Positions 22,724-34,001 of a DNA stretch of 64,000 bases are shown here, piece by piece. The stretch is taken from contig WPIO01000018.1 in NCBI GenBank assembly GCA_009760855.2, forward strand, positions 4,838,501-4,902,500, in the 5' to 3' direction. Every line of letters starts with the position of its first letter. Within the stretch, counting starts at the first letter, position 1. A program made the translations under genes and the position numbers. The stretch is from Cristatella mucedo. Its lineage: Eukaryota; Bryozoa; Phylactolaemata; Cristatellidae. The notes under the pieces are model-generated. The model saw only the letters and a program-made list of their open reading frames with translations. It was not told where the DNA came from and made no database searches.

Positions 22724-23300
22724 AAACCGTTAAAAGAACCGGACCTAGCACGGAGCCCTGAGGTACCCCATATTTCAAAGGTACTTCAGATGATCTTTGT
22801 CCATTCACGTCAATACTCTAGAGTCTCCCAATGAGATAGGACCTGAACGATTGCAGAGCAATGCCAGTGATGCCCAGGCGAGATGAGAGGCACTCAAGAA
22901 GAACTTTGTGATCGATAGTATCAAAAGCTCCCGAAAGATCGAGCAAAACAAGCAGAGACACTCTACCCATGTCTGCATTCCTGACTAGGTCGTTTTATAC
23001 CCTAAGCAATGCTGACTCTGTGGAGTGATTAGCTCTAAAGCCAGATTGGAAGTTACTAGCAAGGTGTGAGGTTTCGATATATGAGTTTAGCTGGTCCGCC
23101 ACGACCCGTTCCAGTGTCTTTGAAAGGAATGGTAGAAGGGAGACTGGGCGGTAGTTTCTAAAGTTCTCTTAGTCTAGTGTCGCTTTCTTGAGAAGTGGCC
23201 TGACTACAGCTTTTTTGAAAGGTGCTGGGACATGACCTGAGGCTAATGACACAGTAATGATGTTAGTTATGCAAATTAAAGTATAACGTAAGTGCTTACT
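22600..23300 (-). mobile_element. L2-like LINE reverse transcriptase fragment
   Basis: Minus-strand reading gives VPLKYGVPQGSVLGPVL at about 22790-22740, broken by the GA tract. Upstream are the FDTIDH-type word (GATACTATCGATCACAAAG) near 22915 and the FGFRAN-type word near 23040. Frameshifts are present. Confidence 0.85.
22644..22720. repeat. (GA)n microsatellite
   Basis: Perfect (GA) run of about 38 units. It sits inside a minus-strand LINE reverse transcriptase, replacing the region next to the active site. Confidence 0.97.
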
Positions 23301-24084
23301 CGGAGGAGTAAGGGGAGTGCTTCTATCAAGTATTTGGAGACTAACGCCGTAACCAAGGACAGCATACTAGAGAACATGGTGGGATACCAAATCATGGAGC
23401 TGGTTCGTAAAAATTATTTACAATAAAATGTAGTTATATATATATATAATGTAGTTGTGAAAACTAATTCCTTCTAAATATTCTGCGGGTATTTTTGCAT
23501 AACTTTATTATCAGTGGATGTTAAATCTGGTTGATTTTTGTTATGCGTCTGGCTAAATGTGATCCATAAGATTTGTTCGTATTTTACTGGCAGGGTGTGC
23601 GTTTCAAATATCTCACTGACCTGGTTACACAGGCAAATTTTAAGGGCAATAGTGATCACTGCTGGTACTTTTGAGGCTTGAGCTCTTGAAAGATATCGCT
23701 TACTACATAGGAGCTAAAATCGTGGTACAGTGTGTAATTAATTGACTGAATTATTAAAGATCCTTAGCAGGTATCTTGTGCCGCACGATCTTAGTCTCAT
23801 CGCTTGCCATCTATGCTGGCGAGCATCGTATCTGAAACACGAGTGTTGTACTGCACAAGCATACAGCTCGCACTGTTCGTGTAATTGAGAGCCTACAAGC
23901 TGAGTTTGCCGTTTTATTTGCCAAAATGCTGGTTGTTACATAGTGAGCTTCTGGGAATTAAGGAGCGGTGCTTAATTGGACTTGAAAAAACCGCGAATTA
24001 GCTCTAAAGGTCAAGGCCGATTTTTTCAACAGCTTCATTTATATAGCTGCAGAAGTCACTCGGAAAAGTAGTAAAGGCCCATAG

Positions 24085-24400
24085 AATATTATATCACCTG
24101 TATTCTGACAATACTCAGCTGTATTTGTCATTCAAACCGTCATCCAGGATCAAATAAGCTGTATTTGTCATTCAAACCGTCGGAATCTGCTGCAGCAACT
24201 GATAAACTGAATGGTTGCCTTGCTGACATTCGATCCTGGATGTCGGAAAATTTCTTGAAACTAAACGACGATAAAACCGAACTGCTGCAGCTCACAGGAC
24301 ACCCTAAGCGTCTGGCTGGATTAAAAAGATTTGCTCTTCTAATAGGTGCTGCAGTTGTGCGATCATCACCACTCGCTCGAAATTACAAACGAGTACTCGA
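24085..24400 (+). mobile_element. L2-like LINE reverse transcriptase fragment with a local duplication
   Basis: Reads LYLSFKPSESAAATDKL, LADIRSWMSENFLKLNDDKT and ELLQLTGHPKRLAGLKRF in plus orientation. The stretch GCTGTATTTGTCATTCAAAC occurs at 24118 and again at 24159, a 41-bp offset duplication. Confidence 0.85.
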
Positions 24401-24439
24401 AATTACCTACCTTACCTAGCAACACCACTACTAAGGGCA

Positions 24440-24592
24440 CTACCACTACTAGGTGCTTGCTTTCCTAGACTCGGGTCGTGGATTTGATTCGTGAAGCAAG
24501 CAACCCTTTATCATCCTCTTCTAACAGAGCTGAAATTCACTGAGTCTCTCCTGTCGCAATATAAATGAATCTACTAAATCAGTCGAGCTACG
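24440..24592 (+). mobile_element. SINE family B, diverged
   Basis: Words TCGGGTCGTGGATTTGATTC (box B region), AACCCTTTATCATC, CTGTCGCAATATAAATGAAT and AAATCAGTCGAGC follow the family-B order. Confidence 0.5.
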
Positions 24593-24599
24593 GCTTTTT

Positions 24600-24985
24600 T
24601 TTTACTTTAATACGTACCACTACATCCAGCTTGTTACCTTCTAGTGACTTTCTGCTGAGAGCTTGTGTATTCCGAATGAATACCCCATTCGATGTCCTCA
24701 GCAAGAGCTTGCCTTATCTAATCGCATCTATTTATCACAGCATTTAGTGGGTTCCCTGCGATTCGTCCTTTATGTGCTCATGCGTGCTGTTACTGTTGTA
24801 TGCTGAAACTTACTACACTTGCATGCTGAGCATGTGCATGTCACCCCTAACCGTGTTATTCTTGTTGTTTATTGAGCACGCTACTACTAACGGTTCGACC
24901 GTGCTTCCTTTGCAGTAAATGTAAATCTCAAGAAAGAGATTGAGTTCTTTGAGGGTGCTTTATCAAATGCATTATTATATAGTAA
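24600..24985 (+). mobile_element. L2-like LINE 3' end fragment
   Basis: Ends of the C-terminal frame, then the 3' UTR (GCATGTCACCCCTAACCGTG) and tail to ATTATTATA, in plus orientation. Confidence 0.8.
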
Positions 24986-24999
24986 ACTCTATGACTAAC

Positions 25000-26100
25000 C
25001 AGAAGAGGTGAGACCTTAAGGGGGTATATCCACAACAACACATAAAAGTGATAATAGCGGCCGGCAGCATGATCTAAACTTTTTGCGTCTAATCTAGAAG
25101 ACTCGTTGGCTGTAAGGTGAGCTATGTAGCGAAGGTGCAGGCCATGGTTGAAGCTCGGTGCGGTGAATTTCGGGGAACAAACCCGATATATTGCCTGGAA
25201 ATCCAGAGCGTATTATTTTACACGAGAGCGTGGAACTGGCTGCGGGTAACATGTAGACGTTCAGTACCTTCGCCTTGAATGGCAGTGACGGTGATTAATG
25301 GAAATTAATCTCTTCTCGTGCTGGTTGGTGTCATTGCGGATCACGTGACAGTGGTTCCGAGAATGGTGTTTTTAAAGGTGATGGACAGCCGCTCTGATGC
25401 TGGTCGCGTCAAACTAATACGCTGAGACCTTACTGCTGATGTGGTCTGCATTGCGATTAATGCAGCAGATGGTGCCCTCCGTTAGCTGCCCAGATGAGGA
25501 ATCACGTGTGGGCGTTTGTTCAGTGCTGCGACAGTGCTATGCGTCATATGCCAATGCATTACGAAGGCGAAAATGATTACTTATCAATCATTTGCTTTCT
25601 GAGTTTTGAGGTCTCAGCATTCCTGTCGACTTGAGAAACCCCCTGCGTATGCACATCCTAATGTCTACGTGACTTAGTCTGTTGCTCTATGCTGTATATA
25701 TGAAATGTCAACTTAGTGGATGCCATCCCGTGACCTCTGGTGTGAACTCCCATGATCTCAGGTGTGCCTCTGGATGCCTGCCAACTTCGCTCACTGACAA
25801 CCACGCTACATTTACTCAGTCGATGTGCTGGAAAAGCCAGTAAATTCGACTTCGTGCTCCGACTCCCTGCATCTTACTTGTTCACTGCGATTTACAAGTC
25901 TGCCAGTTGAAGTATGCTTAGCTATGAGATCTGTTGGATGCTGTCCATCATACCCCGTAGACTGTCGAACTGAACGTAATGCAGAAAAGACTCGATTAGT
26001 GAGATAATGTCAAACCTGAACATGACAATGAAACATTAGAAGGCTATAGCAGCTAGACTTTGACATTCTTAAATTGATCAGAGGTTCCTGAATGAAATCC
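25000..26100. other. Unique sequence, nothing recognised
   Basis: No exon or repeat is supported. Confidence 0.3.
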
Positions 26101-26115
26101 TTTCGAGACCGGGCA

Positions 26116-26165
26116 TATCATGTGCAATAAAATTGGTCAATTGACCAATTATATTGCACATGATA
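26116..26165. repeat. 50-nt near-perfect palindrome
   Basis: TATCATGTGCAATAAAATTG and its reverse complement meet at TCAATTGA with one mismatch and no loop. A second small hairpin (TCATACT/AGTATGA, 5-nt loop) follows at 26168-26186. No flanking target duplication is obvious. Confidence 0.85.
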
Positions 26166-26199
26166 AGTCATACTATTAAAGTATGATTTCGCTCTTATC

Positions 26200-28820
26200 T
26201 GTTGTATCACTTATCATGCTGAGGCTAACAGGTTAAACTAAACGTGAAGACACACCAGGCCTTTGTGACTTACTGTTCCTCGTAGGGCCGATTTATCTCC
26301 CTTTGATTTAAGCAACTATCCTTTGATTGTTTGAGCATTTTGACTGATGGCCTGGCTTGACGTGTAAGGTCAGACCTCGATGGGGATTTTTTGCAGGGCC
26401 CTTTGATGTGGATTAATAGCCGAGCTCTTTAACGAGGATTTATGCTCAAGCCTCGGTAGTGTATAAGGGTCGAATAAGCAGGATTTGAAGAGAGTTCGAT
26501 GACGAGCAGTGTGGTCTGTTTGTGCTGACCGTTGGCGCGATTGGAACGAAGGCGATTTCGCAGCGGGACAGGAAGTACACCTTTGTCCGCGGCCTTCGTT
26601 AAAATGTACATCTTACTGAAGCATTCTGGCAGTCATGTCGAGCTGCAAGCTATTTTCGGCCAATAAGTAATCGGCGAATTGTTACGTGGAACCGAGGAGA
26701 CGGTTAAACCGATGAGTGTTTCGTCAAACACGTACGGCTGTGACTTCTGTAGCCGCTTTGGGAAAAGATGAAAATGCTACTTTTTTCTTTTCGTCGTTGA
26801 TCGACTGTGATTTTTCTCGACTAATAGAAATGATAATATTAATAATGCACTTGACTAGAGCTAGCGACGGCTCGAGGCGCACGGCATCAGCTCGCCTGAC
26901 TGGCATACATATCTGCTTCGCTACCTGGACTGGCGCTCCTCCGATTTCTTTTTCTCCGCTCTACGTTATGCTACGCTCTTTACATCTGCGCCTTTACGTC
27001 TACGTCGAGTCTCGCTCTACATTATGTTACGTAACGTTCTTTACGTCAACGGTCTCTACGTCTACGTTCTCAACGCTCTCTGCGTCTACGTTCTCAATGC
27101 TCTCTTCGCCTGCTGTACTGTTCTTTCTCCCATACTGCTCTAGGCTACGATGAATAACTAGGCGAAGCTTCGAGAGGCCTTTTCGAGAAGCTTCGAGAGG
27201 CCATTCGCAAGCCTTGCACACCAAGCGCAGTTGCTTTTCGCTAATCTGACGAAAGCGGAAGTCGAACTTTGGGGGGGGCTGATAACTATGCGACTAAGAA
27301 CGGCATCAGCCAGCACAGCAGCGACTTCGGAGTAGCGACAGAAGCCGGCGGTGACGGCACACGTGCGGCCGATACCAGAGACGACGGCGGCCTTCGAGGC
27401 GACCATGACCGGTGAGGAGACAGAGACCATCGAGATCTTTGCTGTGAAGGAATGAGGAGCGAGCTTAATCTATAAGCTTTAAGAAAGCGCACTAGCTCTG
27501 CCCCCCCCCGGGGTATCAGAAAGCTAGCTGCAGACGTAGCCGGCTGGTCAACAAAGGTCATGCGCCGGCGTGCCTCCCCCCATGGGGTTTTCACATAGTC
27601 GCATTTCAGTGATGACCAACGTATCGATTTTATTGCTGCTTACGAGCCTGTGCTGGTTTTGGTTCTGCTTTCGTGGAGCTTTAGTTTTATTTGTGCAGTC
27701 CATTGTCTGTTTTGCGAGCGCTGCCCTGTTTGAATGCGATCTTCAGATCGCATGGAATATGGCCTTTCGATCGTCCTTTCGCCAATATACGGCCAATGGG
27801 TGGCTGTCCTTTGATGTCGACTTATGACCGGGTCTCGATCTGGACCAATGGCCGAGCGTTGATTTGGAATCGTGGCCTTGCTCGTCGATGAGGAAGCGAA
27901 CCTCGAGATCGATGACCTATGACCTCGACCTATGACCGCACCTCGGAAGTACGTAATAGTCGAGGCAGTAGTATTGCCCGTGTGAGCGATAACACGCCGC
28001 GTTGAGTACAGATCGAGCCGTCACTGCGTACACCTTTGCGGCCTTGATGGACTTGCACATTTTGGCGGAGTGCCTTCCGCGGGGGGGGGGGGCCTTCTGT
28101 GCAGCAGCCTCGATTGAGAATTCGGCGAGTGACCGAGTGACCGTTCAGTGACCGCCAGTCGGTTATTGGTTCTGCAGCGCATGTGACTACTGAAAGTTGC
28201 TTTGAGATTTCTGATGCACAAACTGCTGCTGGGACGTGCTGCTTGTGGGATGCTGGCCAAGTATCTTTGCTTATCTGCGACTTCGCTGACGCCGGGTGCT
28301 TCGCAACGAGTAATGCGACGAGTAATTGCCAGCTCTCGTTTTGCACTAGATAAGGATCAGTACATCTTTAATGCTCCGACATGGCTAACCGTCGTAAGCC
28401 GATGCTTTACGCGGACGGAGAGAGTGATTTTATTTTTTATCTCGCCAGCTTTGGGATTCGTAGACTTCCCTCCGCCCGATGCTCCGATCGGGTAGGCTTC
28501 TGACTGCCGCGTCACAATGTCTGCGTGGTTCTGCTGCAATGATTTCATTAACGCTGGAACGAGAATGCAATACAGTGACCTTCGTGTGCATCCACGCTAA
28601 CAACTTCGCGTGGCAATGGCCGTGCTACAGTTGGTGAATCAGCGAGTGGCAAAGTGAATGGACTTGACTTCCTACTTCCGCTTCGCAATAGTTAAATAGG
28701 TCAACGCCTTTCATAAGTCTATCAGTGGGTGTCTGCTCAGCTACAACATTGGCTGGATGTTTCCTCTGTCTACCACACAGACTGTCTAAATGTATGTGAG
28801 ACATGCGAGACTGGCTTGGC
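26200..28820. other. Mostly unique sequence with C/T-rich and G-run segments
   Basis: Contains repeated CTCTACGTTATG/TCTACGTTCTC words (26950-27100), a G10 run at 28081 and several short frames. No gene is recognised. Confidence 0.3.
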
Positions 28821-28839
28821 TAGACGACGCAAAGCTTTG

Positions 28840-29115
<276 letters not shown>

Positions 29116-29174
29116 TATTATCTTATTTATCCTGCTATCTGATTTATTTTAAGGGATGAACCTGGCAAGTTACC

Positions 29175-29310
29175 GAGCTGGTTTGGTCCAGCGGTTAATG
29201 TGCTCGCCCCGACCAAGGTCTGGCTGAGGTCGTGGGCTCGAGCTCCGAGGCATATGTGAAGCGCCTGAATAGAGATTAAGTTCTCTTGGGGCACTATTCT
29301 AATTGAATTA
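29175..29310 (+). mobile_element. tRNA-like SINE family A, best-preserved copy
   Basis: AGCTGGTTTGGTCCAGCGGT (box A region), GGTCGTGGGCTCGAGC (box B), then CATATGTGAAGCGCCTGAAT and AGAGATTAAGTTCTCTTGGG. The order and words match the reversed copy at 49893. Confidence 0.85.
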
Positions 29311-29600
29311 TAAGTCGCGTTCGCAATCGCTCGTGGGCAGGAGCTGGAAGAGGTTCTCTCCTCTCTAGCAACTCTGTCTGCAGTCTGCTGTCTGCATCAA
29401 TCGCGAGCTCGAGTTTTTTCGAGATCTTGCAAGGCTGGCACGTTTCCAGCCCAGACAAGTGCACGCGACCTGGACGCGTGTAAAGTTGAGGGTTCAAAAG
29501 ATCCAGCTCGTCGCTGTTACCACTGCCGGAGCACGAAGACACGACCGTGACACCGACAGCGGCGAAGAAGGCATCTGAAAATCTTCACTAACAATTGACG
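29294..29600 (-). other. Unrecognised open frame, possible exon
   Basis: A minus-strand frame reads SCSGSGNSDELDLLNPQL, then CKISKKLELAIDADSRLQTE, and is less biased than GC-rich background. An acceptor-like GATTTTCAG lies at its upstream edge. Its stop falls inside the SINE tail, which argues against an intact gene. No family is recognised. Confidence 0.2.
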
Positions 29601-29949
29601 CTACAGCCAGCAGTTTCGGAAGTCGACGCTCGCCAAAGTTTACATGCGAGGTTTCTTCTGCTATCCCGGCCGACGACGGCCTCAATCTAGGGATGGGGTA
29701 GTAAAAAGTTGGCACATTATGGCCGCGGAGATATTATTCGCGTTTGCCGAGTTATAATGACTAGGAGCTGGCTATGTCGCAATCCATGGCAAGGTGGCGG
29801 CATGATACAGCACAACTCGTGCTGTAGTTGTGAGCTGGTCCTGGCATTTCGAAGAGCTGCATGCAACGGCTGGCGACGTTCGCACGTCGCTCTCCGGGGT
29901 TTCGAAATATATCGCTCAGCGCTATGGATACGGGCTCATTACATCGTGG

Positions 29950-31720
29950 CATGGCCGCCGCTCTATATCGCTGCCCAGTTCCGTCGCCGCCCTGCACAGC
30001 GGCTCGAGTCGTGGCCGCAACTGCCACCCCAGCGGCCGCGCTCGAAGAGGCGGCGCCATTTCTGGCAGTTCGGCAGCTTCACAGTGACTTCCGTCTAAGG
30101 GCGGTCGTCACGAGCGCTGCGCTCGCAGACCGAAGGTTACATACGGCCAGAAGCCGCGCCGGCGAGTTCACGACAACTGTTTTCACGACACCGCTTTTGA
30201 ATTGCTTTGGCGAGCGGCGCGCACTCGCGCGTTCTCTCGTGCGCTCCGCGCCCGCACGGCTACGAGGCGCCTCGAGAGCACTCACTAGCAGTCTCTCTCA
30301 AGAGCGTACGTCGTCGACGAGAGGCGCGCGGAGGCGCCGCCGAACGCCCTCCGCGGCCGGCGGGCTCGCAGAGTCCGCCTGGGTGTTCTGCGCAGCCCGC
30401 GATGGCGGTGCGACGCCGCGCGAGCGACGCGCCCCTCCGGCGGGACAGCGGTCCGACGCACTCCCTTCTCAGTATATCGGCGGCCGCGCCGCGCTCCTCG
30501 GCGCGACCGCGGCGCTGGGGTAATCCCCGAGCGCTTTGCCCCCCTTCCAGCCGTAGCGTCATCCCCACCCCCGGCCTCCCGCCGCGGCCACCGGCGGCGG
30601 CGGCGGCGGGTGCAGCCGGGCGTCTCTTGGCTGTGCGCCACGCGAGAGCGAGCGAGAGCGGCAAAAGATGCGGGCTGATCCGCGCGGGGCTCTCCGCAGC
30701 CAGCGGAACGCTCGTGAGCTTGACATTACCGAGCACAGACATCCGGGTGAGAACGAGATCGATACGTTTTTTATCAATACTGAAGCAGCCGGCGTCGGTA
30801 AGGGTGCGCGACTTGTGTTCATTTCGTGCCACCAAGTCCAAGCTGCGCCGGGTGTCCGCTGCTGGCTGGCTCGCGATTTTGTTTTAGTCGAGCGCGCCTG
30901 CCTGCCTGCCTGACTGCGGCGGCGGCGTTTCGCGCAGGCCCCGCATATCGCGTCGACTTCCCCGCCCAGTCCGAACCGAGCCCGCCGCCGCCGCCGCTCG
31001 CCAACCAGATGGTCCCCGGCCGCGCCGGCGAGCGGCGTCCGTCAGCTTCCGCAGCGCGCGAGATTGTCGAGTCGTAGACTTTCAGCTCGTACTGTCCAGC
31101 TCGTAAAGCCCGACGCTACCACCTGCCGCCGCCGCCCCCTTTGCCCGCCCGCCCGGGCGCACCGGGGCCTTGGCCCGGGCGAGCCCCAGTTTTTACGGAA
31201 TTGCTCGGCGTCGTCGTCGTAGTCGCCTCCGTCGCCGCCCAACGCAATCGCCGAGCGCTCTCGCGTCGCCGCGCCGCAAGCGGCTGCTGCCCCCTCGGCG
31301 TGCCGAAAGCGGGCCGGTGGGAACGCGGGGCGAGAGCCCGACCGCGTCGGCTTTCCGTCCGGTGACCCGGCTGGGCAGGCGGGCGGGCGGGCGAAGAGCG
31401 TCCAATCGATAATTGTCGATTGTACGAGTCGCCCGGTCTGAGCGGCGAACCGTCGTTTATCGAAAAAAGAAGTCATTTCTCGCGCCGACGGAGCGTTTCA
31501 TCGCGTTCGGTTGTGCTAGCTTGTGGCTGGGAAGTGAGGGGGTTCGGGAGGTGAGGGCCGCAGCTGTGACCTCGGGCAGCAGAGAAGCCCCCTCCTCCTC
31601 CCCCCCCCCCGGCTGGCGCCGGCCGACGCAGCCGCAGAGCCTCGGTCTCACGCTCTGGCTTTCGTGTAGCCAGCGGCTTGGCCGCGACAGTTCGCCCCCT
31701 CCCTTTACCTTTCCCCCTTC
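29950..31720. promoter_or_regulatory. Large CpG-rich block upstream of Rab3
   Basis: About 1.8 kb of dense CpG with overlapping open frames in all directions and no protein motif. It is the strongest CpG-island-like stretch before the Rab3 coding start, 2 kb downstream. A Rab3 promoter or non-coding first exon here is an inference from position. A divergent or separate gene is possible. Confidence 0.4.
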
Positions 31721-31833
31721 CTTTAGCTCCCGGCTTTCACCTTCACTGCGTGCCTGGGTTCGGCCATCGACGAGCGAGCCCGAGGCCTTTGCAGACTGCC
31801 GGTGGAGAAACCGCTGGCTCGAAACCGCTAGCC

Positions 31834-32318
31834 GATGCCAACTCTTGTCTGTCAGATGCTAACCCTAGTCTGTCAGATGCTAACCCTAGTTTGTCCGATG
31901 TGCACCCTAGTATGTCTGATGTGCACCATAGTCTTGTCAGATGCTAACCCTAGCCTGTCCGATGTGCACCCTAGCCTGTCCGATGTGCACCCTAGTCTGT
32001 CCGATGTGCACCCTAGTATGTCCGATGTGCACCATAGTCTGTCAGATGCTAACCCTAGTCTGTCCGATGTGCACTCTAGCATGTCCGATGTGCACCCTAG
32101 TCTGTCCGATGTGCACCCTAGTATGTCCGATGTGCACCATAGTCTGTCAGATGCTAACCCTAGTCTGTCCGATGTGCACTCTAGCATGTCCGATGTGCAC
32201 CCTAGTCTGTCCTATGTGCACCCTAGTATGTCCGATGTGCACCATAGTCTGTCAGATGCTAACCCTAGTCTGTCCGATGTGCACCCTAGTCTGTCCGATG
32301 TGCACCCTAGCCTGTCCT
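31834..32318. repeat. 21-bp minisatellite with 105-bp higher-order period
   Basis: About 23 units of the form CTGTCCGATGTGCACCCTAGT. The variant AGATGCTAACCCTAGTCTGTC recurs roughly every five units (105 bp) in the main part. Because 21 is a multiple of three and units lack stops, several frames stay open and give seven-residue repeats such as SLSDVHP. These are by-products, not evidence of a protein. Confidence 0.95.
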
Positions 32319-32329
32319 ACAGGACCAGG

Positions 32330-33670
32330 GCGACTGTGGCAAGCTGGGGCAGCGCTCTCACCAAAAGCAGCTGCTTCCTCGTTGGGGGCAGGGGTGGTGG
32401 TCGGGTGGCACCGGGTTGCTTTGCAGGCTCCACCAGGACCGCAGGTTAGGGCAGCCGGGTGGACGGACTTGGGCAGAGGAGAGGCCGTTCGGAGCGATAC
32501 CCCGGCGAGCTAGAGAGTAGGATTTGGCCGCGGTTCCCGCCACCGGGCCAGGTCAAAAGCGAGACCTTAAAGCTGGTGGACGCGGTGAATCGCAGAAGCC
32601 GTGGCTTTCCGCAGCCACTCGTGATAATGGCAATTTTGGCAGCAGCCGGGAAGAGAGCTTTTGTACACAGAGAGAGCGAGCGGGCGATCCAAGGGTGCTG
32701 CATTTGAGTCGAGCCGGAAGGCCACATATGCTGGCACTTCGTCAATGCAGGAAGATGAACAAAAATGGTATCGTCCATGGGTATCCGAATGAGTAGTGAA
32801 GCGTGAGCTGTTGCATCGTCGTCGGCACAGTCCGGCACCCGCTAGACCTCGGGGAACCACCAGACGACTGGTGAAGCAGCACCGGACCGGGCCGTGGCCC
32901 GATGTGACAGCACGATGACAATTTCCTACTGCCGACCAATCTGCTGCTGCAGCTGTGAAATCCGTCTGGCCTGGGCCTCAACGCTTGCTCCTGCGGTTCC
33001 GCCATTTTCCGCGGCCGCCGGCTAGCAAGGGTTGGCATTGCATGCCCACGCGAGGAAGCTTCACGAGGAATCAAAGTTCTGGTAGAGGGGAAACTGTACG
33101 TTGGGCATTTGTAGCTGAGCCGGCAGCAGGTGCTGCGCAGCAGTATTCTCGTAGCCTCAAAAGGACGCTGCAGCCGCCCACTAGAGAGAAAGAGCCTTGA
33201 CCTTGGGGATCGAATGCAGGACCTTGGAACCTCTTGTCATTGAAGTATGTTTTGGAATGAGGTGGGCAGCACTCGACTCCCCGTGAGCGTCCAGGCAGGC
33301 AGCACCCATCCATAAAGTAGACCGGGCACCTGCTTCGATGGGCTGACTCAGGCAGGTTCAAGGATCAGGCAGGTTCAAGGTCAAGGATCAGCACTCCTTA
33401 AAGTCCAGTCCCCTGCCCGAGAATCTGACCCCCCTGGTGCTACCGGCTCAACCGTTTTGACAAGCATCCGGAAGTGTGGATTGGTCGGCCGCCGGTCATC
33501 GCTAGCTTGCCCCTGCGCTCTCGGGTCGGCCCTTGTGTCCCATCCTGACAAGAGATTGCTCGTGCCGTGAAGTTTTGCTCTCTCAGCTCGCTTGTCCACG
33601 CAGGCGGCGTCAGCACGCAGCGCCAGTGGTGAGTTGAGCCAAGGCGAGCCGCCTCATGCGTTGCTGTCGC
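32330..33670. other. Rab3 upstream region, no coding exon recognised
   Basis: GC-moderate sequence with short frames on both strands. It may contain Rab3 5' UTR and a non-coding exon, but I could not place one. Confidence 0.3.
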
Positions 33671-33767
33671 CCGCATGTGCTCGCAGTTGCCATGTTGCTC
33701 CATTGCCGGTCCGTGCAGTCCGCCCGCCAGCCAGATCCCCAGCAGCAGCAGCAGCAACGCCAAGCAG

Positions 33768-34001
33768 ATGGCAGCCAGCAGCAGCAGCGCCGACGGCAAG
33801 TGGCAGAAAGACGCAGCCGATCAGAACTTCGACTACATGTTCAAGCTGCTCATCATTGGCAACTCGAGCGTCGGCAAGACGTCATTCCTCTTCCGCTACG
33901 CCGACGACTCGTTCACGTCGGCCTTCGTCAGCACCGTCGGCATAGACTTCAAAGTGAAGACCGTCTTTCGGCATGACAAGAGGGTCAAGCTTCAGATATG
34001 G
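33768..34001 (+). CDS. Rab3: Rab3 coding exon 1 (residues 1-78)
   Basis: Encodes a short Ser-rich start, then [20 protein letters not shown] typical of Rab3. It also holds the P-loop GNSSVGKTS (residues 31-39, contacts the nucleotide phosphates), the switch I region FVSTVGIDF with the Mg-coordinating Thr, and the RabF1 word. It ends at KLQIW in phase 0. The donor reads GG|GTCAGC, a weak match to the GTRAGT consensus. The alternative of intron retention reaches a stop only after about 136 further codons (34317-34319). Confidence 0.96.

Noticed and set aside
30207-30887. A 226-codon gene in the CpG-rich block
   Set aside because: Several equally long frames overlap on both strands, composition is Ala/Arg/Pro/Ser as expected of GC-rich noncoding sequence, and no motif is present.
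31835-32513. A 190-204 residue repetitive protein over the 21-bp minisatellite
   Set aside because: Unit length is a multiple of three and no unit contains a stop, so several frames are open equally. No codon bias favours any of them.
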